64,000 nt of DNA from Leptospira bandrabouensis (GCF_004770905.1 NZ_RQHT01000014.1:1684001-1748000), one strand, 5' to 3'; counted from the stretch's first letter, positions 1 to 8,763 are shown. Translations and numbers: made by a program. The notes: a model not told the origin generated them from the sequence alone.

Positions 1-305
1 TCAACCTTAACAAAGTAGCTGAGTTACAAGGGGTTCGTGTCCTTAATTTAAACAACCTTGCTAATGCCTTAAAACCAGTTGTACTTCCTGGTGAAGAATT
101 CCAAATCTCTGTCATCAAAGAAGGAAAAGACGAAAACCAAGGAATTGGTTATCTAGAAGATGGCACGATGGTTGTCATTGAAAATGGTGGTCATTTAGTT
201 GGAAAAGATGTACGAGTGGTCGTCACAAGTATCATCCAAACTGCTGCTGGTAAAATGATTTTTACAAAAGTGCAAAACGGTAACAATAACTACAACAAAT
301 CGTAA
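1..305 (+). CDS. PIN/TRAM domain protein, C-terminal part (cut by left edge)
   Basis: The first in-frame codon is at base 3 and the frame runs to TAA at 303-305, so only about the last 100 residues are present. The first third resembles the end of a PIN nuclease-like domain (segment [20 protein letters not shown]). It is followed by a TRAM-type RNA-binding beta fold with the pattern [21 protein letters not shown] and [16 protein letters not shown]. This matches the tail of YacL-type PIN/TRAM membrane proteins, which are thought to act on or bind RNA. The N-terminal membrane part and the PIN active-site acids lie outside the window, so activity cannot be judged. It is followed 24 bases later by lnt on the same strand. 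Confidence 0.75.
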   Translation, partial: NLNKVAELQGVRVLNLNNLANALKPVVLPGEEFQISVIKEGKDENQGIGYLEDGTMVVIENGGHLVGKDVRVVVTSIIQTAAGKMIFTKVQNGNNNYNKS

Positions 306-329
306 TTTAATTTTAGTAGTCTAACGGGT

Positions 330-2093
330 ATGAAACTGGTACGTTTTTTAATTTCACGCGAAGGGTTCATATCCGTTATTTGTTATGCGGTCACCGCATT
401 ATTTTCCTTCCTTTCTTTTGCTCCTTTAAGTCTTCCATTTTTTGTTTGGTTGGCACCCTTTGGGCTTTTTCTCATTGAAAAACGAAACCGGGGCGAATGG
501 AAAAAATTGATCTATCATGGTTTCGGTTTTTCCATTCTATTTTATTTTGTTTCCTTCCATTGGATTTACCATATGACCACTGTATTCGGTGGGTTTGATT
601 GGTATTTGGCAGTGCCCATTTTTATTGGTTCTGCGATTTTACTTAATTTTAAATTTCCTGTTTATCTTTTGTTATTTTCCTTTTTAGCAAAACGGGTGGG
701 AAAATTTTTTCCTATCATTGCTTCTTTTTCGATATTATTTGCAGAATTTTTTACACCTCAAGTATTCCCTTGGTATTTTGGAAACGTTGTGGCTGAAAAT
801 CAAATTTTAGCACAAAACGCAGAGTATGTGAGCTCATACGGGTTATCTGTATTTTTATTTTTTGTTTCTTATTATTTGTTTTCACTTAGAAAACCAAAAA
901 CTGTTTTACGATTACTTACAAATTTTCTCACTAAACATAAAAATTTTCAAAAACAGTTTTTGTTAGGTGGTTTAAGTTTAGTTTTGGTTCTTGTTTTGTT
1001 TTTTGGAAATGGGTATTACTTATTTCAAAAATGGTCAAATGTAAAACCCATTGCGGAAAGGGATGTATTAATTGTACAACCCAATGCGCCTTTAGAATTT
1101 CGGGATGGTCGTAATCCTGCAGAAGAAATTCGTAATTTAATGACGCGAATCGATTTAATGACAGAGCGGGAATTAAAAGAAAATCCTGCAGATCTCGTCG
1201 TATTACCCGAGTCAGGTGTTCCATTTTTTACAACTCACGATTCAGAAGTGACGAGGTATAGTCGCATTTATTGGCACCAATTCGAATCTTTAATGGCTAT
1301 TATTAGTTTGCGTCATGGAACCAATGTTTTTTATAATGAGTTAGATGCAGATTTAATACCTACAGCGCCACCCGGCCGTATTTCCAGACGAGATGTTCGT
1401 ATGTATAATTCTTCGGTGATAATGAATCCGAATGGAGAAAGAAGAAATAGTTACCAAAAAGTTTTTTTACTGATCTTCGGCGAATACATGCCTTTTGAAT
1501 GGATGTATGCATTGTCTGGACAAACTGGACAGTTCGCACCAGGAACCAATCTAAATTTAATTCCTTATTATGAACCAAGAAAGACTGCATCTTCACAATC
1601 AAAAGACCTGCACTTCGAAGATACGATGGCAATGGGACCAGAAGGGGTTCGAGAATACTATTCCAAAGAAAAAGTGGAAGAAAAACAAATCGGTAGTTTT
1701 TTACCTCTGATTTGTTATGAAGTGATCATCTCTGAGTTCGTAAGAAAGTTTGAGGGAGATCCTGATTTTATTGTCAATGTCACAAACGACAAGTGGTATG
1801 GAAATTCGGTTGAGTCTTACCAACACCATACCTTAGGTAGACTGAGAGCCATTGAATTTCGCAAATGGATTGTTAGGTCCACAAATTCTGGAACTTCAGT
1901 ATTTACCGACCATCTTGGCCGCAACATTGACAATGATTTTACCCCGATTGAATCTACTGCTGTGATTCGTAAAAAAGTGCAAGTGATTCCTGGGGAAATG
2001 ACTTTTTACAGGTTATACGGTAACTTACTTTCCTATTTATATTTGGGAATCGTAGGATTAGTGTTTTTCTTTTATGCGAAAAGGAATTCTTAA
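330..2093 (+). CDS. lnt: Apolipoprotein N-acyltransferase Lnt
   Basis: Lnt transfers the third acyl chain from phospholipid to the N-terminal cysteine of diacylated lipoproteins in the inner membrane. The first ~240 residues hold several hydrophobic segments, as expected for the family's membrane bundle. The rest is a nitrilase-type domain with the catalytic triad visible as Glu294 (VVLPESG), Lys377 (SYQKVFLLIFGEYMPF) and Cys462 (LICYEV). A last hydrophobic segment sits near residues 560-585. At 587 residues it is somewhat longer than the roughly 510 of E. coli Lnt, with extra sequence in the nitrilase part. The ATG at 330 is taken as the start. Its 3' end overlaps the next gene by 20 bases, so the two are probably co-transcribed. 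The window encodes many likely lipoproteins that would be substrates. Confidence 0.93.
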   Translation: MKLVRFLISREGFISVICYAVTALFSFLSFAPLSLPFFVWLAPFGLFLIEKRNRGEWKKLIYHGFGFSILFYFVSFHWIYHMTTVFGGFDWYLAVPIFIGSAILLNFKFPVYLLLFSFLAKRVGKFFPIIASFSILFAEFFTPQVFPWYFGNVVAENQILAQNAEYVSSYGLSVFLFFVSYYLFSLRKPKTVLRLLTNFLTKHKNFQKQFLLGGLSLVLVLVLFFGNGYYLFQKWSNVKPIAERDVLIVQPNAPLEFRDGRNPAEEIRNLMTRIDLMTERELKENPADLVVLPESGVPFFTTHDSEVTRYSRIYWHQFESLMAIISLRHGTNVFYNELDADLIPTAPPGRISRRDVRMYNSSVIMNPNGERRNSYQKVFLLIFGEYMPFEWMYALSGQTGQFAPGTNLNLIPYYEPRKTASSQSKDLHFEDTMAMGPEGVREYYSKEKVEEKQIGSFLPLICYEVIISEFVRKFEGDPDFIVNVTNDKWYGNSVESYQHHTLGRLRAIEFRKWIVRSTNSGTSVFTDHLGRNIDNDFTPIESTAVIRKKVQVIPGEMTFYRLYGNLLSYLYLGIVGLVFFFYAKRNS

Positions 2094-3621
2094 AGTTCTT
2101 TTTGACTTTAGATTTTATATAGCTCTCTATATCTCTGTAGTTTCCCATATAACATTAATTATATACTCGTTCAACAACTCAGATTCACCCTATCACAAAG
2201 TTCTTTGTGGCCCACCTTGGATATATGCAGAGGAAGAAGAAAAGGAACTCTCATTCCAGATGAATTTTGGAAAAATCGGTGGGGAAACTGGAAATGCAGA
2301 AACTTCCGAAGATCCAGGTGAGGGAGAGGAAGGAGAGGATGGTGATGGAAACGGTTTTTCCAAAGGTAAGTATAAAGGGAGCCAATGGGAAGAATTAGTC
2401 AAAGATTTAGAAGGTACCTCTTCTTTACGCAAACAATTCAAAAATGATTATGATTTAATCAATGAAAACTCTGGAGTTGCGGATTCTTATATCAAAAGAA
2501 ATCGAGATTATGAAGATATCATAGTTAAAGATGTTTTTCCAACAGTCAAAGGAATCCGTGATCCTTTCCGTGTTGATATAGAAAACGCGGAAGATAATTT
2601 ATTTGTCCACAAAGAACGAAACCGCATCATCGAAGATTTTCGAAAAGGAGATGAATCCTCTCCTCCTATTACGATGAGGATTTCTAAAGAAGGGGAGGCG
2701 GAACCAAAGTCTCCATTGACAATGACGAAGGATGACCGAACTCGTTATTTAGACAAAACTCTCAAACAAAAGAAAGAAAAACAATTGGATGAGTTTATCT
2801 CTCGGTTTATGGGATATGATCCCGATAAAGGAGATCTTAGTTATTTTGTTAGGGATTTATATTATGAAAACTTACAAAGATTAGCTTATCCTTTTAGTGG
2901 TGATCCTAGTTACTTTGCAATTGATTATTTTCAAGAAAATCTAAACAAAGAAGATTTTCTTAGACAAATGATGGCAGCTCTTTCAGAGAATTTAGGAACC
3001 AATACTGGAACAGAAATTCTTTTTACCATTGAAAATATTTATGAAATTCAAAGCCGGGCACTCGAACAATACTTTCAGGCAAAAGAATACTTAAAACTAG
3101 CAACTCCAGAACAAAAACAAACTCTACGTTATGAAACTCTGCGAAGGATGTCTGAAAAATACAAAAAGCTATTATTAGAAAAGAAACTCTTCCACCCAAA
3201 GGATGTGGAAGAAGCATATTCCAAAAAGAGAGTTGATATTTTAGATACTTTGATTGCAAAAACCCCGAATGGTTATCGAAAAAGAGATGGATATTTTGAA
3301 AAGGGAAGGGTTCTTTGGGAGGTAGGGAACAGTCGCAAAGATTCTAAACTACAAACAGAAGCTCTCAAAATATGGAATCGAATTTCCAACCTTCCCACTA
3401 ATGGTGATTTTTTAAATGAAAAGGCGTTTGAATCCATCCAACTTTTGTTAAGAGATCTTGGAAACGTTTCGGATGCAGATCGTTTGCCACTACAAACAAA
3501 AGACCAAATTGAATTGATTCTACGCACAAGACTCAGTGAATCGATGAATCGAAAAAAAGAAAGAGAAGATAAATTACTTTGGCCTAAGATCAGCCAAAAA
3601 CAAAAAAAAGCTGAAAACTAA
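2074..3621 (+). CDS. Membrane-anchored hypothetical protein coupled to lnt
   Basis: I do not recognise this family. The 515-residue product has one hydrophobic segment near residues 12-32 and then a long hydrophilic region, so it is probably anchored in the inner membrane with its bulk in the periplasm. Residues ~65-95 are a Gly/Glu-rich low-complexity stretch (ending GEGEEGEDGDGNG). Residues ~225-510 are charged and mostly helical, with patterns that could be TPR-like helices. The ATG at 2074 lies inside lnt, 20 bases before the lnt stop, and has no strong Shine-Dalgarno sequence at normal distance, so translation may depend on lnt. Being tied to lnt suggests an envelope role, but that is inference only. 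Confidence 0.7.
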   Translation: MRKGILKVLFDFRFYIALYISVVSHITLIIYSFNNSDSPYHKVLCGPPWIYAEEEEKELSFQMNFGKIGGETGNAETSEDPGEGEEGEDGDGNGFSKGKYKGSQWEELVKDLEGTSSLRKQFKNDYDLINENSGVADSYIKRNRDYEDIIVKDVFPTVKGIRDPFRVDIENAEDNLFVHKERNRIIEDFRKGDESSPPITMRISKEGEAEPKSPLTMTKDDRTRYLDKTLKQKKEKQLDEFISRFMGYDPDKGDLSYFVRDLYYENLQRLAYPFSGDPSYFAIDYFQENLNKEDFLRQMMAALSENLGTNTGTEILFTIENIYEIQSRALEQYFQAKEYLKLATPEQKQTLRYETLRRMSEKYKKLLLEKKLFHPKDVEEAYSKKRVDILDTLIAKTPNGYRKRDGYFEKGRVLWEVGNSRKDSKLQTEALKIWNRISNLPTNGDFLNEKAFESIQLLLRDLGNVSDADRLPLQTKDQIELILRTRLSESMNRKKEREDKLLWPKISQKQKKAEN

Positions 3622-3708
3622 AGTTAAAGAAAAAGTTATTAAATCTATTAGGCGTTAGGTGCTTTGTTGTTTTGATTTAGGTTACGGGGAACTCGGGAGT
3701 TGGATAGT

Positions 3709-4164
3709 TTAGATTTTTAAATTTTCGAGTCCGTTTTCGTGAAACTCTTGGGCCCATTTGTCATGAAAGGGAGTTTCTTTTTCAATTCGTTCTTCGATTG
3801 CCATTTGGGAGATGGCTGTTTCGCCGTAATGACGAAGGAAATCTCTGTGAGCCAGTCTTTCAATGAGGGCTTGCCAGAATACTTCGTCCTCGTAGTCTTC
3901 TATAATATCAACGAGTCCACTTTCTTCCTCAAATTCTCTGGTTAAATAAGGTTCTCCATTGTTTTGGTCAATTTGGACAATATTTCCAAGACCCGCATGG
4001 TCGGCCTGTGCAAATACGTGACGAACCACATCAGCAAACCGAGAATCCGTATCAGGTTCATCTTCGGAACGATCCTTGGCTTGGAGGGTAGAAATGACCC
4101 AGTCGCCCATATACACCAACTTGAGCAGGGTTTCGTATTGTTCTAGGGACAGTTCCATTTCCAT
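3709..4164 (-). CDS. Small acidic hypothetical protein
   Basis: The 151-residue product is strongly acidic, with no signal peptide or membrane segment, and is presumably cytoplasmic. It begins MEMELSLEQYETLLKLVYMG and carries Asp/Glu-rich stretches (DRSEDEPDTDSRF, EFEEESGLVDIIEDYEDEVF) and a histidine-containing C-terminal part (LAHRDFLRHYGE). No catalytic motif stands out and I cannot name a family. It stands alone on the minus strand between two plus-strand genes and just downstream of the FlaA-like gene. Two plus-strand ORFs in the same place have no coding character and are treated as shadows. Confidence 0.7.
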   Translation of the reverse strand: MEMELSLEQYETLLKLVYMGDWVISTLQAKDRSEDEPDTDSRFADVVRHVFAQADHAGLGNIVQIDQNNGEPYLTREFEEESGLVDIIEDYEDEVFWQALIERLAHRDFLRHYGETAISQMAIEERIEKETPFHDKWAQEFHENGLENLKI

Positions 4165-4241
4165 TTAGGATCAGGTTCGGTCATGAGCTTATGAAGAAAA
4201 GAGTTTTTTTAAAAGAAGGATCGATCCATTGGTCTGAAAAT

Positions 4242-4883
4242 TCAATCTTCGAGTAGAATTTCTTTGTTACGAAGAGGCCTATATTTATCTCGCACAATGG
4301 CAGTTATATCATCGATGGCAATGAGGACCTCTTGGTTCGGGTCATTGTTTTCATAGGGAAGATAAAAAAATCCTAGAATTCTGATGGAGCTTTTTTGAAG
4401 AAAAACTCGATCATTTTGATCAAAATTTTTGGAAATAGAAACCGTAATGGATTTCCAACCGCGATAGTTGAGTGAAGTGAGGTTCAGTTGTCTTACTTCT
4501 GCATCTTGTGATTCTATGATTAGTGTTAGGTTCCCATTGGACTGAGAAGAATAAATGGGAATGGTGATTTCTTTGATGAAGGCATTCACCTCAATTGGTT
4601 TTGGAAAGTATAATGAAAATGGAAAATTGGCATCTTTGGGGATTCGTAAGACAAGTGCTTGTTTGGAGCCAGGAATAGGTGCTGTAAAATTGGTAGAAAG
4701 GGAAATTTCTGGAAGTTTTGTACCTTTTTCTAATTTAGTACGCAAGTTACCTTGGTTGTAATTGGATAATTCAAAGTTTTCTAGTAGTATTTCCCGCCAA
4801 ATCCCACTCTCGCCCCAAATCGGAACCATTCCAGAGAAGAAAAGAAAAAGTGTGAGATTCCTTAAGTTTCTTAGTGCAATCAT
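4242..4883 (-). CDS. FlaA-family periplasmic flagellar filament sheath protein
   Basis: FlaA proteins coat the periplasmic flagellar filament of spirochaetes. The 213-residue product has an N-terminal hydrophobic export signal (about residues 8-24, ending near GMVPIWG). It then shows family features in order: ILLENFELSNYN near the mature N-terminus, a central beta-rich part with KEITIPIYSSQSNGNLTLII, the conserved LNLTSLNYRGWKSITVSI near residue 140, and IRILGFFYLPYEN followed by IAIDDITAIVRDKYRP at the end. It is a little shorter than typical FlaA proteins (about 240-320 residues), and Leptospira carries more than one FlaA paralogue, so I do not assign a number. It is a single gene transcribed divergently from the OmpL47-like gene. 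Confidence 0.78.
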   Translation of the reverse strand: MIALRNLRNLTLFLFFSGMVPIWGESGIWREILLENFELSNYNQGNLRTKLEKGTKLPEISLSTNFTAPIPGSKQALVLRIPKDANFPFSLYFPKPIEVNAFIKEITIPIYSSQSNGNLTLIIESQDAEVRQLNLTSLNYRGWKSITVSISKNFDQNDRVFLQKSSIRILGFFYLPYENNDPNQEVLIAIDDITAIVRDKYRPLRNKEILLED

Positions 4884-4884
4884 G

Positions 4885-4916
4885 TTGACAATAATTCCTT
4901 AGAAGGGGGATATATA
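4885..4916 (+). promoter_or_regulatory. Candidate sigma70-type promoter of the OmpL47-like gene
   Basis: A perfect -35 hexamer TTGACA lies at 4885-4890. It is followed after 18-20 bases by an AT-rich GATATATA segment (4909-4916) that can serve as the -10. The downstream gene starts at 4948 with the Shine-Dalgarno sequence AAAGGAGA at about 4931-4938, giving a short leader. The assignment is from sequence match only. Confidence 0.45.
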
Positions 4917-4947
4917 TGTTTTATCTGTAAAAAGGAGACTTATACAA

Positions 4948-6021
4948 ATGCAGGCGCACAAATACCTTTTGGCCATACTGACAATTACTTTCGCAGGCCA
5001 AATCACAGCACAAGTTGCTGCACCAAAAGCCACTACTTCCACAAAAGACCAGGCAATCAAACAAACAGAAACCACCTCTACTCAAGCCAAAGATGGTGTT
5101 GATAAAGTTGAGACAACTGTAAAAGACATCTTGGGTGACAAAAAAGAATCAGGAGCTTCTACTTCTGATGCGTCTGCTCTTTTTATTACAAGTAAAACTT
5201 CTTTTTCATTAGATGCAAAAGACGAATCTTCCACAATCGATTTTATCGAGTGGAAACCAAAAAACGGTGAATACAGAAAATACACTCAACCGATTCGTCT
5301 TGCTGAAGAAGGTCTTACTGAAATCTACTATCGTTCCGTAGATAAAGTAGGAAACGCGGAAACTCCAAAAATCCTTGTGGTTCATGTAGATAATACTGCA
5401 CCAAGAGTAAATTTGGTTCCTCAAGAACAATTTTTTGTTTTAGATGGAGTTCCTTTCGCATCGAAAAACAATACTTATACTTTAGTTGCAGAAGACCAAC
5501 AAACAGGTGTTGAAAAAGTACAATTCAGCATCAACCAAGAAGCTGCAAAAGTTTATGCTGATCCAATCAAGTTAGAGAATGGTGGAGCAAACGTAGTTAA
5601 GTATTCCGCTACTGATAAATCTGGAAATTCTTCTCCTGAATCTTCACTTATCATCAATGTAGATGATGTAAAACCAACTGTTGAAATCGTTCCTTCTTTT
5701 CCACTTGTTGATATCAATGGAAAAAACTTTCAAAGAAAAGGAAACGTTTTCTATGTAAATGCTACTGATAAAGAATCAGGCATTAAAAAAGTTTTAGTAA
5801 AAATTGACGAAGAAGAATACAAACCTTATGTAGAAGCAATCGTTATTGAAACACAAGGTGATCACGTCATTAAAGCAATGGCAGTTGATAATGTTGGTAA
5901 CCAATCCGATGTAGTAGAAGTAAAACTCACTGTAGATTTAACTCCTCCTACTTCTACCATCCAAAAGTCAGCTGAAGAAACAAAAGTAGAAGCTCCTCAA
6001 GCAACAACTCCTGCTAAGTAA
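4948..6021 (+). CDS. Exported protein with OmpL47-like repeats
   Basis: The 357-residue product starts with a signal peptide ending near ITAQVAAP. It then has a Thr/Lys/Gln-rich linker (residues ~25-70) and three tandem beta-rich repeats of about 85-95 residues. Each repeat carries a pattern like ESGIKKVLVKIDEEEYKPY followed by a turn of the form D-x-x-GN (VDKVGNAET, TDKSGNSSP, VDNVGNQSD). This is the arrangement of OmpL47-type and Ig-like repeats found in leptospiral surface proteins. There is no lipobox, so a periplasmic or secreted location is likely. The start ATG at 4948 has a strong Shine-Dalgarno sequence ten bases upstream. The function is unknown; ligand or cell-wall interaction is the usual suggestion for such repeats. 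Confidence 0.75.
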   Translation: MQAHKYLLAILTITFAGQITAQVAAPKATTSTKDQAIKQTETTSTQAKDGVDKVETTVKDILGDKKESGASTSDASALFITSKTSFSLDAKDESSTIDFIEWKPKNGEYRKYTQPIRLAEEGLTEIYYRSVDKVGNAETPKILVVHVDNTAPRVNLVPQEQFFVLDGVPFASKNNTYTLVAEDQQTGVEKVQFSINQEAAKVYADPIKLENGGANVVKYSATDKSGNSSPESSLIINVDDVKPTVEIVPSFPLVDINGKNFQRKGNVFYVNATDKESGIKKVLVKIDEEEYKPYVEAIVIETQGDHVIKAMAVDNVGNQSDVVEVKLTVDLTPPTSTIQKSAEETKVEAPQATTPAK

Positions 6022-6039
6022 TTCGACTAAAAAACTAGA

Positions 6040-6091
6040 ACCGCTCTTTGGCGGTAGAAACCCCTTTCTATATGAGAGGGGTTCACTTTTT
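6040..6091 (+). terminator. Two adjacent hairpins with a T-rich tail, overlapping the comF start
   Basis: Hairpin 1 pairs ACCGC (6040-6044) with GCGGT (6051-6055). Hairpin 2 pairs AACCCCT (6059-6065) with AGGGGTT (6077-6083) and is followed by CACTTTTTA. This looks like an intrinsic terminator for the OmpL47-like gene ending at 6021. However, it also contains both candidate start codons of comF (TTG 6048 and ATG 6072), each lying in a hairpin loop. Confidence 0.4.
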
Positions 6092-6749
6092 ATCCTTTAT
6101 TTTCCCAAAATCCTGTGTCAGTTGCGGGAGGATTGATTTCTTCTCTGAACTGTTAGCAGTTTGTAAGTTTTGTACGAAACAAAACTACCTTCCACAAAAA
6201 CAATATTTAAAAACTAACCGGTTGAAACATCCTTCGGATCGATTTGTTTTTTACGATCAGGTCCTCTTTTTACAAAAGAGGGGAAACTTTGAAAAATGTC
6301 TTTTCCAGTCTCTAAAGTTTGAAAATGAACGTTTCCTTGCAAATTACTTTTGTTTAGGCCATAGGTTCCTTTGGAACTTTCTAAAAAACGATCCTCCCGA
6401 TCGAATCTCCTTAGTTCCTTCCTCAAGGAAAGATGGTCCAAGGTCTTACCATTCTTCCTATGTTCTTTTTACAAAATGGATGCAGTTTTGGAAAATCAGG
6501 GAAGATACTAGTCTGCGTAAGGTTTCAGTGGACAAACAGTCATCCCAAGGTTACGAAAAGCGATTTTTTCATGCAAAAAAGGCATTCGAATTCATAAAAA
6601 GTGATAGAATCATTGAGGGACTTCATATTCTCATTGTAGATGATATATTTACGACAGGTGCCACTGTAAATGAAATTGCTAGGCTGTACAAAATGGCAGG
6701 AGCAAAAAAGGTGACTTGCGTAGTTTTACTGTTAAGTGGAGGTGATTGA
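6048..6749 (+). CDS. comF: ComF family phosphoribosyltransferase-like protein
   Basis: ComF proteins are needed for DNA uptake in competent bacteria and carry a type I phosphoribosyltransferase fold. An N-terminal zinc-binding pattern is visible as C-x2-C plus C-x2-C (SCVSCGRI, AVCKFC). The PRPP-binding loop near residues 193-206 reads LIVDDIFTTGATVNE. Length (233 residues) is normal for the family. The long ORF begins at TTG 6048; ATG 6072 (MRGVHFLSF) is an equally plausible start, since family members begin shortly before the first CxxC. Neither has a good Shine-Dalgarno sequence and both sit in hairpin loops. The stop overlaps the STAS gene, so comF, the STAS gene and rdgB form one unit. 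Confidence 0.8.
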   Translation: MAVETPFYMRGVHFLSFIFPKSCVSCGRIDFFSELLAVCKFCTKQNYLPQKQYLKTNRLKHPSDRFVFYDQVLFLQKRGNFEKCLFQSLKFENERFLANYFCLGHRFLWNFLKNDPPDRISLVPSSRKDGPRSYHSSYVLFTKWMQFWKIREDTSLRKVSVDKQSSQGYEKRFFHAKKAFEFIKSDRIIEGLHILIVDDIFTTGATVNEIARLYKMAGAKKVTCVVLLLSGGD

Positions 6750-7105
6750 ATCGAATGGATGTTCAAGTCAAGGATGACATAAGGATTATTAAATTTTCTG
6801 GGGCCATCCTCAAGGTTGATTCAGATGAAATTGAAAAAGAACTTTCTAAACTCACACAAAGTTCTGTTAAAAAAATCATTTTGGATCTCACAAAGGTTCA
6901 TCATATTTGTTCCACTGCACTTGGAATTTTTGTTGCCACCAAACGTAAGTTAAAGCCTATGAATGGCGATATCAAGGTGATTGTTGTTGATGAAGATTTG
7001 ATTCAGCTTTTTGAAATCACAATGCTCGACAAAGTATTTGAAATTTTCCCTGATTTATCTTCCGCTATGGAAGGCTTTCAACTGGACGAGGAAGACTCCC
7101 ACTGA
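6746..7105 (+). CDS. STAS-domain anti-sigma-factor-antagonist-like protein
   Basis: This is a single STAS domain of about 116-119 residues, the fold of SpoIIAA/RsbV-type proteins that bind anti-sigma kinases and are switched by serine phosphorylation. The loop HHICSTALGIFVATKRKL around residues 52-69 holds the usual phosphorylatable serine (Ser56 counted from the TTG). The ORF opens at TTG 6746, overlapping the comF stop; ATG 6755 (MDVQVKDD) is the likelier start. The stop TGA at 7103 overlaps the CTG start of rdgB. Possible partners are the two SpoIIE-type phosphatases encoded at 28807 and 38533, but no anti-sigma kinase gene is adjacent. Confidence 0.82.
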   Translation: MNRMDVQVKDDIRIIKFSGAILKVDSDEIEKELSKLTQSSVKKIILDLTKVHHICSTALGIFVATKRKLKPMNGDIKVIVVDEDLIQLFEITMLDKVFEIFPDLSSAMEGFQLDEEDSH

Positions 7106-7698
7106 CAAAAAAAACTTTAGCATTTGCTTCCGGCAGTTTACACAAATGGAAGGAAATGCAAATGCTGCTTTCCCCTTACGGTTATGATGTTGTACTCCCT
7201 AAAGATTTAGGAATCAACTTCGCACCAGAAGAAACGGAAAGCACATTCACTGGCAATTCATTTATAAAATCAAAAGAACTCTATCGGCTCACGGGACTTC
7301 CTTCCTTTGCCGACGACTCCGGAATATCTGTCCCTGCACTTGGGGGAGAACCAGGGGTGTATTCGGCAAGATTCGGAGGTCCAGGTCTTACCGACAAAGA
7401 ACGGGCTCTCTTCCTATTGCAAAAGTTAGGTGAAAATCCTAATCGGGTTGCTTATTATAGTTGTGTGGTAAGTTATGTGGATGGGATCAATGAAGTTTCC
7501 TTTGAAGGCCGAGTGGAAGGTGTCATTGCCAATGATTATGATGAGGAAGGTCCATTTGGATTTGGGTATGATCCAATATTTATTTATCCTCCCTTCGGAA
7601 AGAGGTTTTCACAGGTTCCAGAATCAGAAAAAAATACAGTCTCTCACAGAAAAAAAGCAATGGAACATTTTCTGGATTGGCTTTCTCATCTAAAGTAA
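7102..7698 (+). CDS. rdgB: XTP/dITP diphosphatase (RdgB/HAM1), CTG start
   Basis: RdgB hydrolyses ITP, XTP and their deoxy forms to monophosphates, keeping them out of DNA and RNA. The first ATG in frame (7156) would remove the substrate-binding N-terminus. Reading back to CTG 7102 gives LTKKTLAFASGSLHKWKEM, the family's opening strand and Ser/Lys loop, and a product of 198 residues, the usual length. The CTG overlaps the previous stop in CTGA and has GAGGA at 7088-7092, about nine bases upstream. An in-frame TGA at 7051-7053 and the lack of ATG, GTG or TTG between it and 7156 exclude other normal starts. Later motifs are FADDSGISVPALGGEPGVYSAR in two parts (FADDSGI, PGVYSARFGG) and the C-terminal GFGYDPIF and SHRKKA. 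Confidence 0.9.
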   Translation: MTKKTLAFASGSLHKWKEMQMLLSPYGYDVVLPKDLGINFAPEETESTFTGNSFIKSKELYRLTGLPSFADDSGISVPALGGEPGVYSARFGGPGLTDKERALFLLQKLGENPNRVAYYSCVVSYVDGINEVSFEGRVEGVIANDYDEEGPFGFGYDPIFIYPPFGKRFSQVPESEKNTVSHRKKAMEHFLDWLSHLK

Positions 7699-7737
7699 CA
7701 AAGGTTAAATTTTTATTTAATCAAAGTCGTTTGCACT

Positions 7738-8763
7738 ATGAGATTTTTATTCTCTTTTTTTTTCTTTAGTTATGCGATCCTTTTGGTTGGGAACCCCGTG
7801 GAAGCACAGGTTCTCTGTTTGGGAGGGGAATGTTCTAATATTCCGAGTGAATACCAATTATTAGGAAATTTTGCAGAACCCGTATTTGATCGAATCTATA
7901 CCAATGGATTCCTTCGTTCTATGGGGGAAAATGCCGTATTACAGAATTTAAATTCAAACCAATCGGGAGGATCCAACATCGAACGATACCGATTGGGATT
8001 AGGTTATACGATCTCTCAAGGTAGGGAGAAAGCCAGAGATTTTTACTACGAAAATTCTGAACTGAGAACTCTTCCCAAAAAGGGAGCGGCAGCCTCACCT
8101 TCACTCAGTTTTACGGCGAACTTAGGGCAATGGTTGGATGGAGCTTTTGCAAAACAGTGGAACCTAACTACCCATTTTTTCCCATATGAGTTTAATGAAG
8201 CGAATATACCTTTTGTCAAAATTAGAAACACTGATGTTCGAGGTAGGGTTTTTAATTCTGGGGCCGTCCTGAGATATTTTCCTATTGATTCTGGATTTTC
8301 TTTTGGAATGGGAGTTTTTCAAACCAACCAAGATCTTTACCTGAGCGCTTATGATAGAAGGCCAACCCAATTTAGAATTGATGGGGACAAACGTCGTTGG
8401 ATTGGTCAAAACGATTTGTATTACCAATCGAGAATTGTATCTGGGTCTTTAGATTTAAAATATAACTATACAATCGGTTTTTTCTCAATCATTCCAGGAA
8501 TTGGATTTGTTTATAATCATGGTTATACTGCTATCCATGCAAGTCGATTTGCTGCTATATCCACTATGGCAAATCCAGATGATTTTGGTTCTGTACCAAG
8601 TGCGATTGGCATTCGATTATCAACAAGACACAACCATAGGTCAGGTTTTGGATATGGAAGTTTAGGATTACAAATTAGTATGGGAAAATTTAGTTTTGTG
8701 ACAGAATTAATGGCAGGGAAAGAAATTCAGTCGATTAATCTTTCCCTGCAACTTCAATTTTAA
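7738..8763 (+). CDS. Outer-membrane beta-barrel-like hypothetical protein
   Basis: The 341-residue product has an N-terminal signal peptide (ending near GNPVEA) and then alternating polar/hydrophobic strands rich in Tyr, Phe and Gly. It ends in INLSLQLQF, with the terminal phenylalanine typical of barrels inserted by the BAM machinery. Segments such as GRVFNSGAVLRYFPI and GSLDLKYNYTIGFFSIIPG look like transmembrane beta-hairpins. I do not recognise a named family. The start ATG at 7738 is 39 bases after rdgB. The gene ends tail to tail with ybiT, overlapping it by four bases. Confidence 0.65.
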   Translation: MRFLFSFFFFSYAILLVGNPVEAQVLCLGGECSNIPSEYQLLGNFAEPVFDRIYTNGFLRSMGENAVLQNLNSNQSGGSNIERYRLGLGYTISQGREKARDFYYENSELRTLPKKGAAASPSLSFTANLGQWLDGAFAKQWNLTTHFFPYEFNEANIPFVKIRNTDVRGRVFNSGAVLRYFPIDSGFSFGMGVFQTNQDLYLSAYDRRPTQFRIDGDKRRWIGQNDLYYQSRIVSGSLDLKYNYTIGFFSIIPGIGFVYNHGYTAIHASRFAAISTMANPDDFGSVPSAIGIRLSTRHNHRSGFGYGSLGLQISMGKFSFVTELMAGKEIQSINLSLQLQF

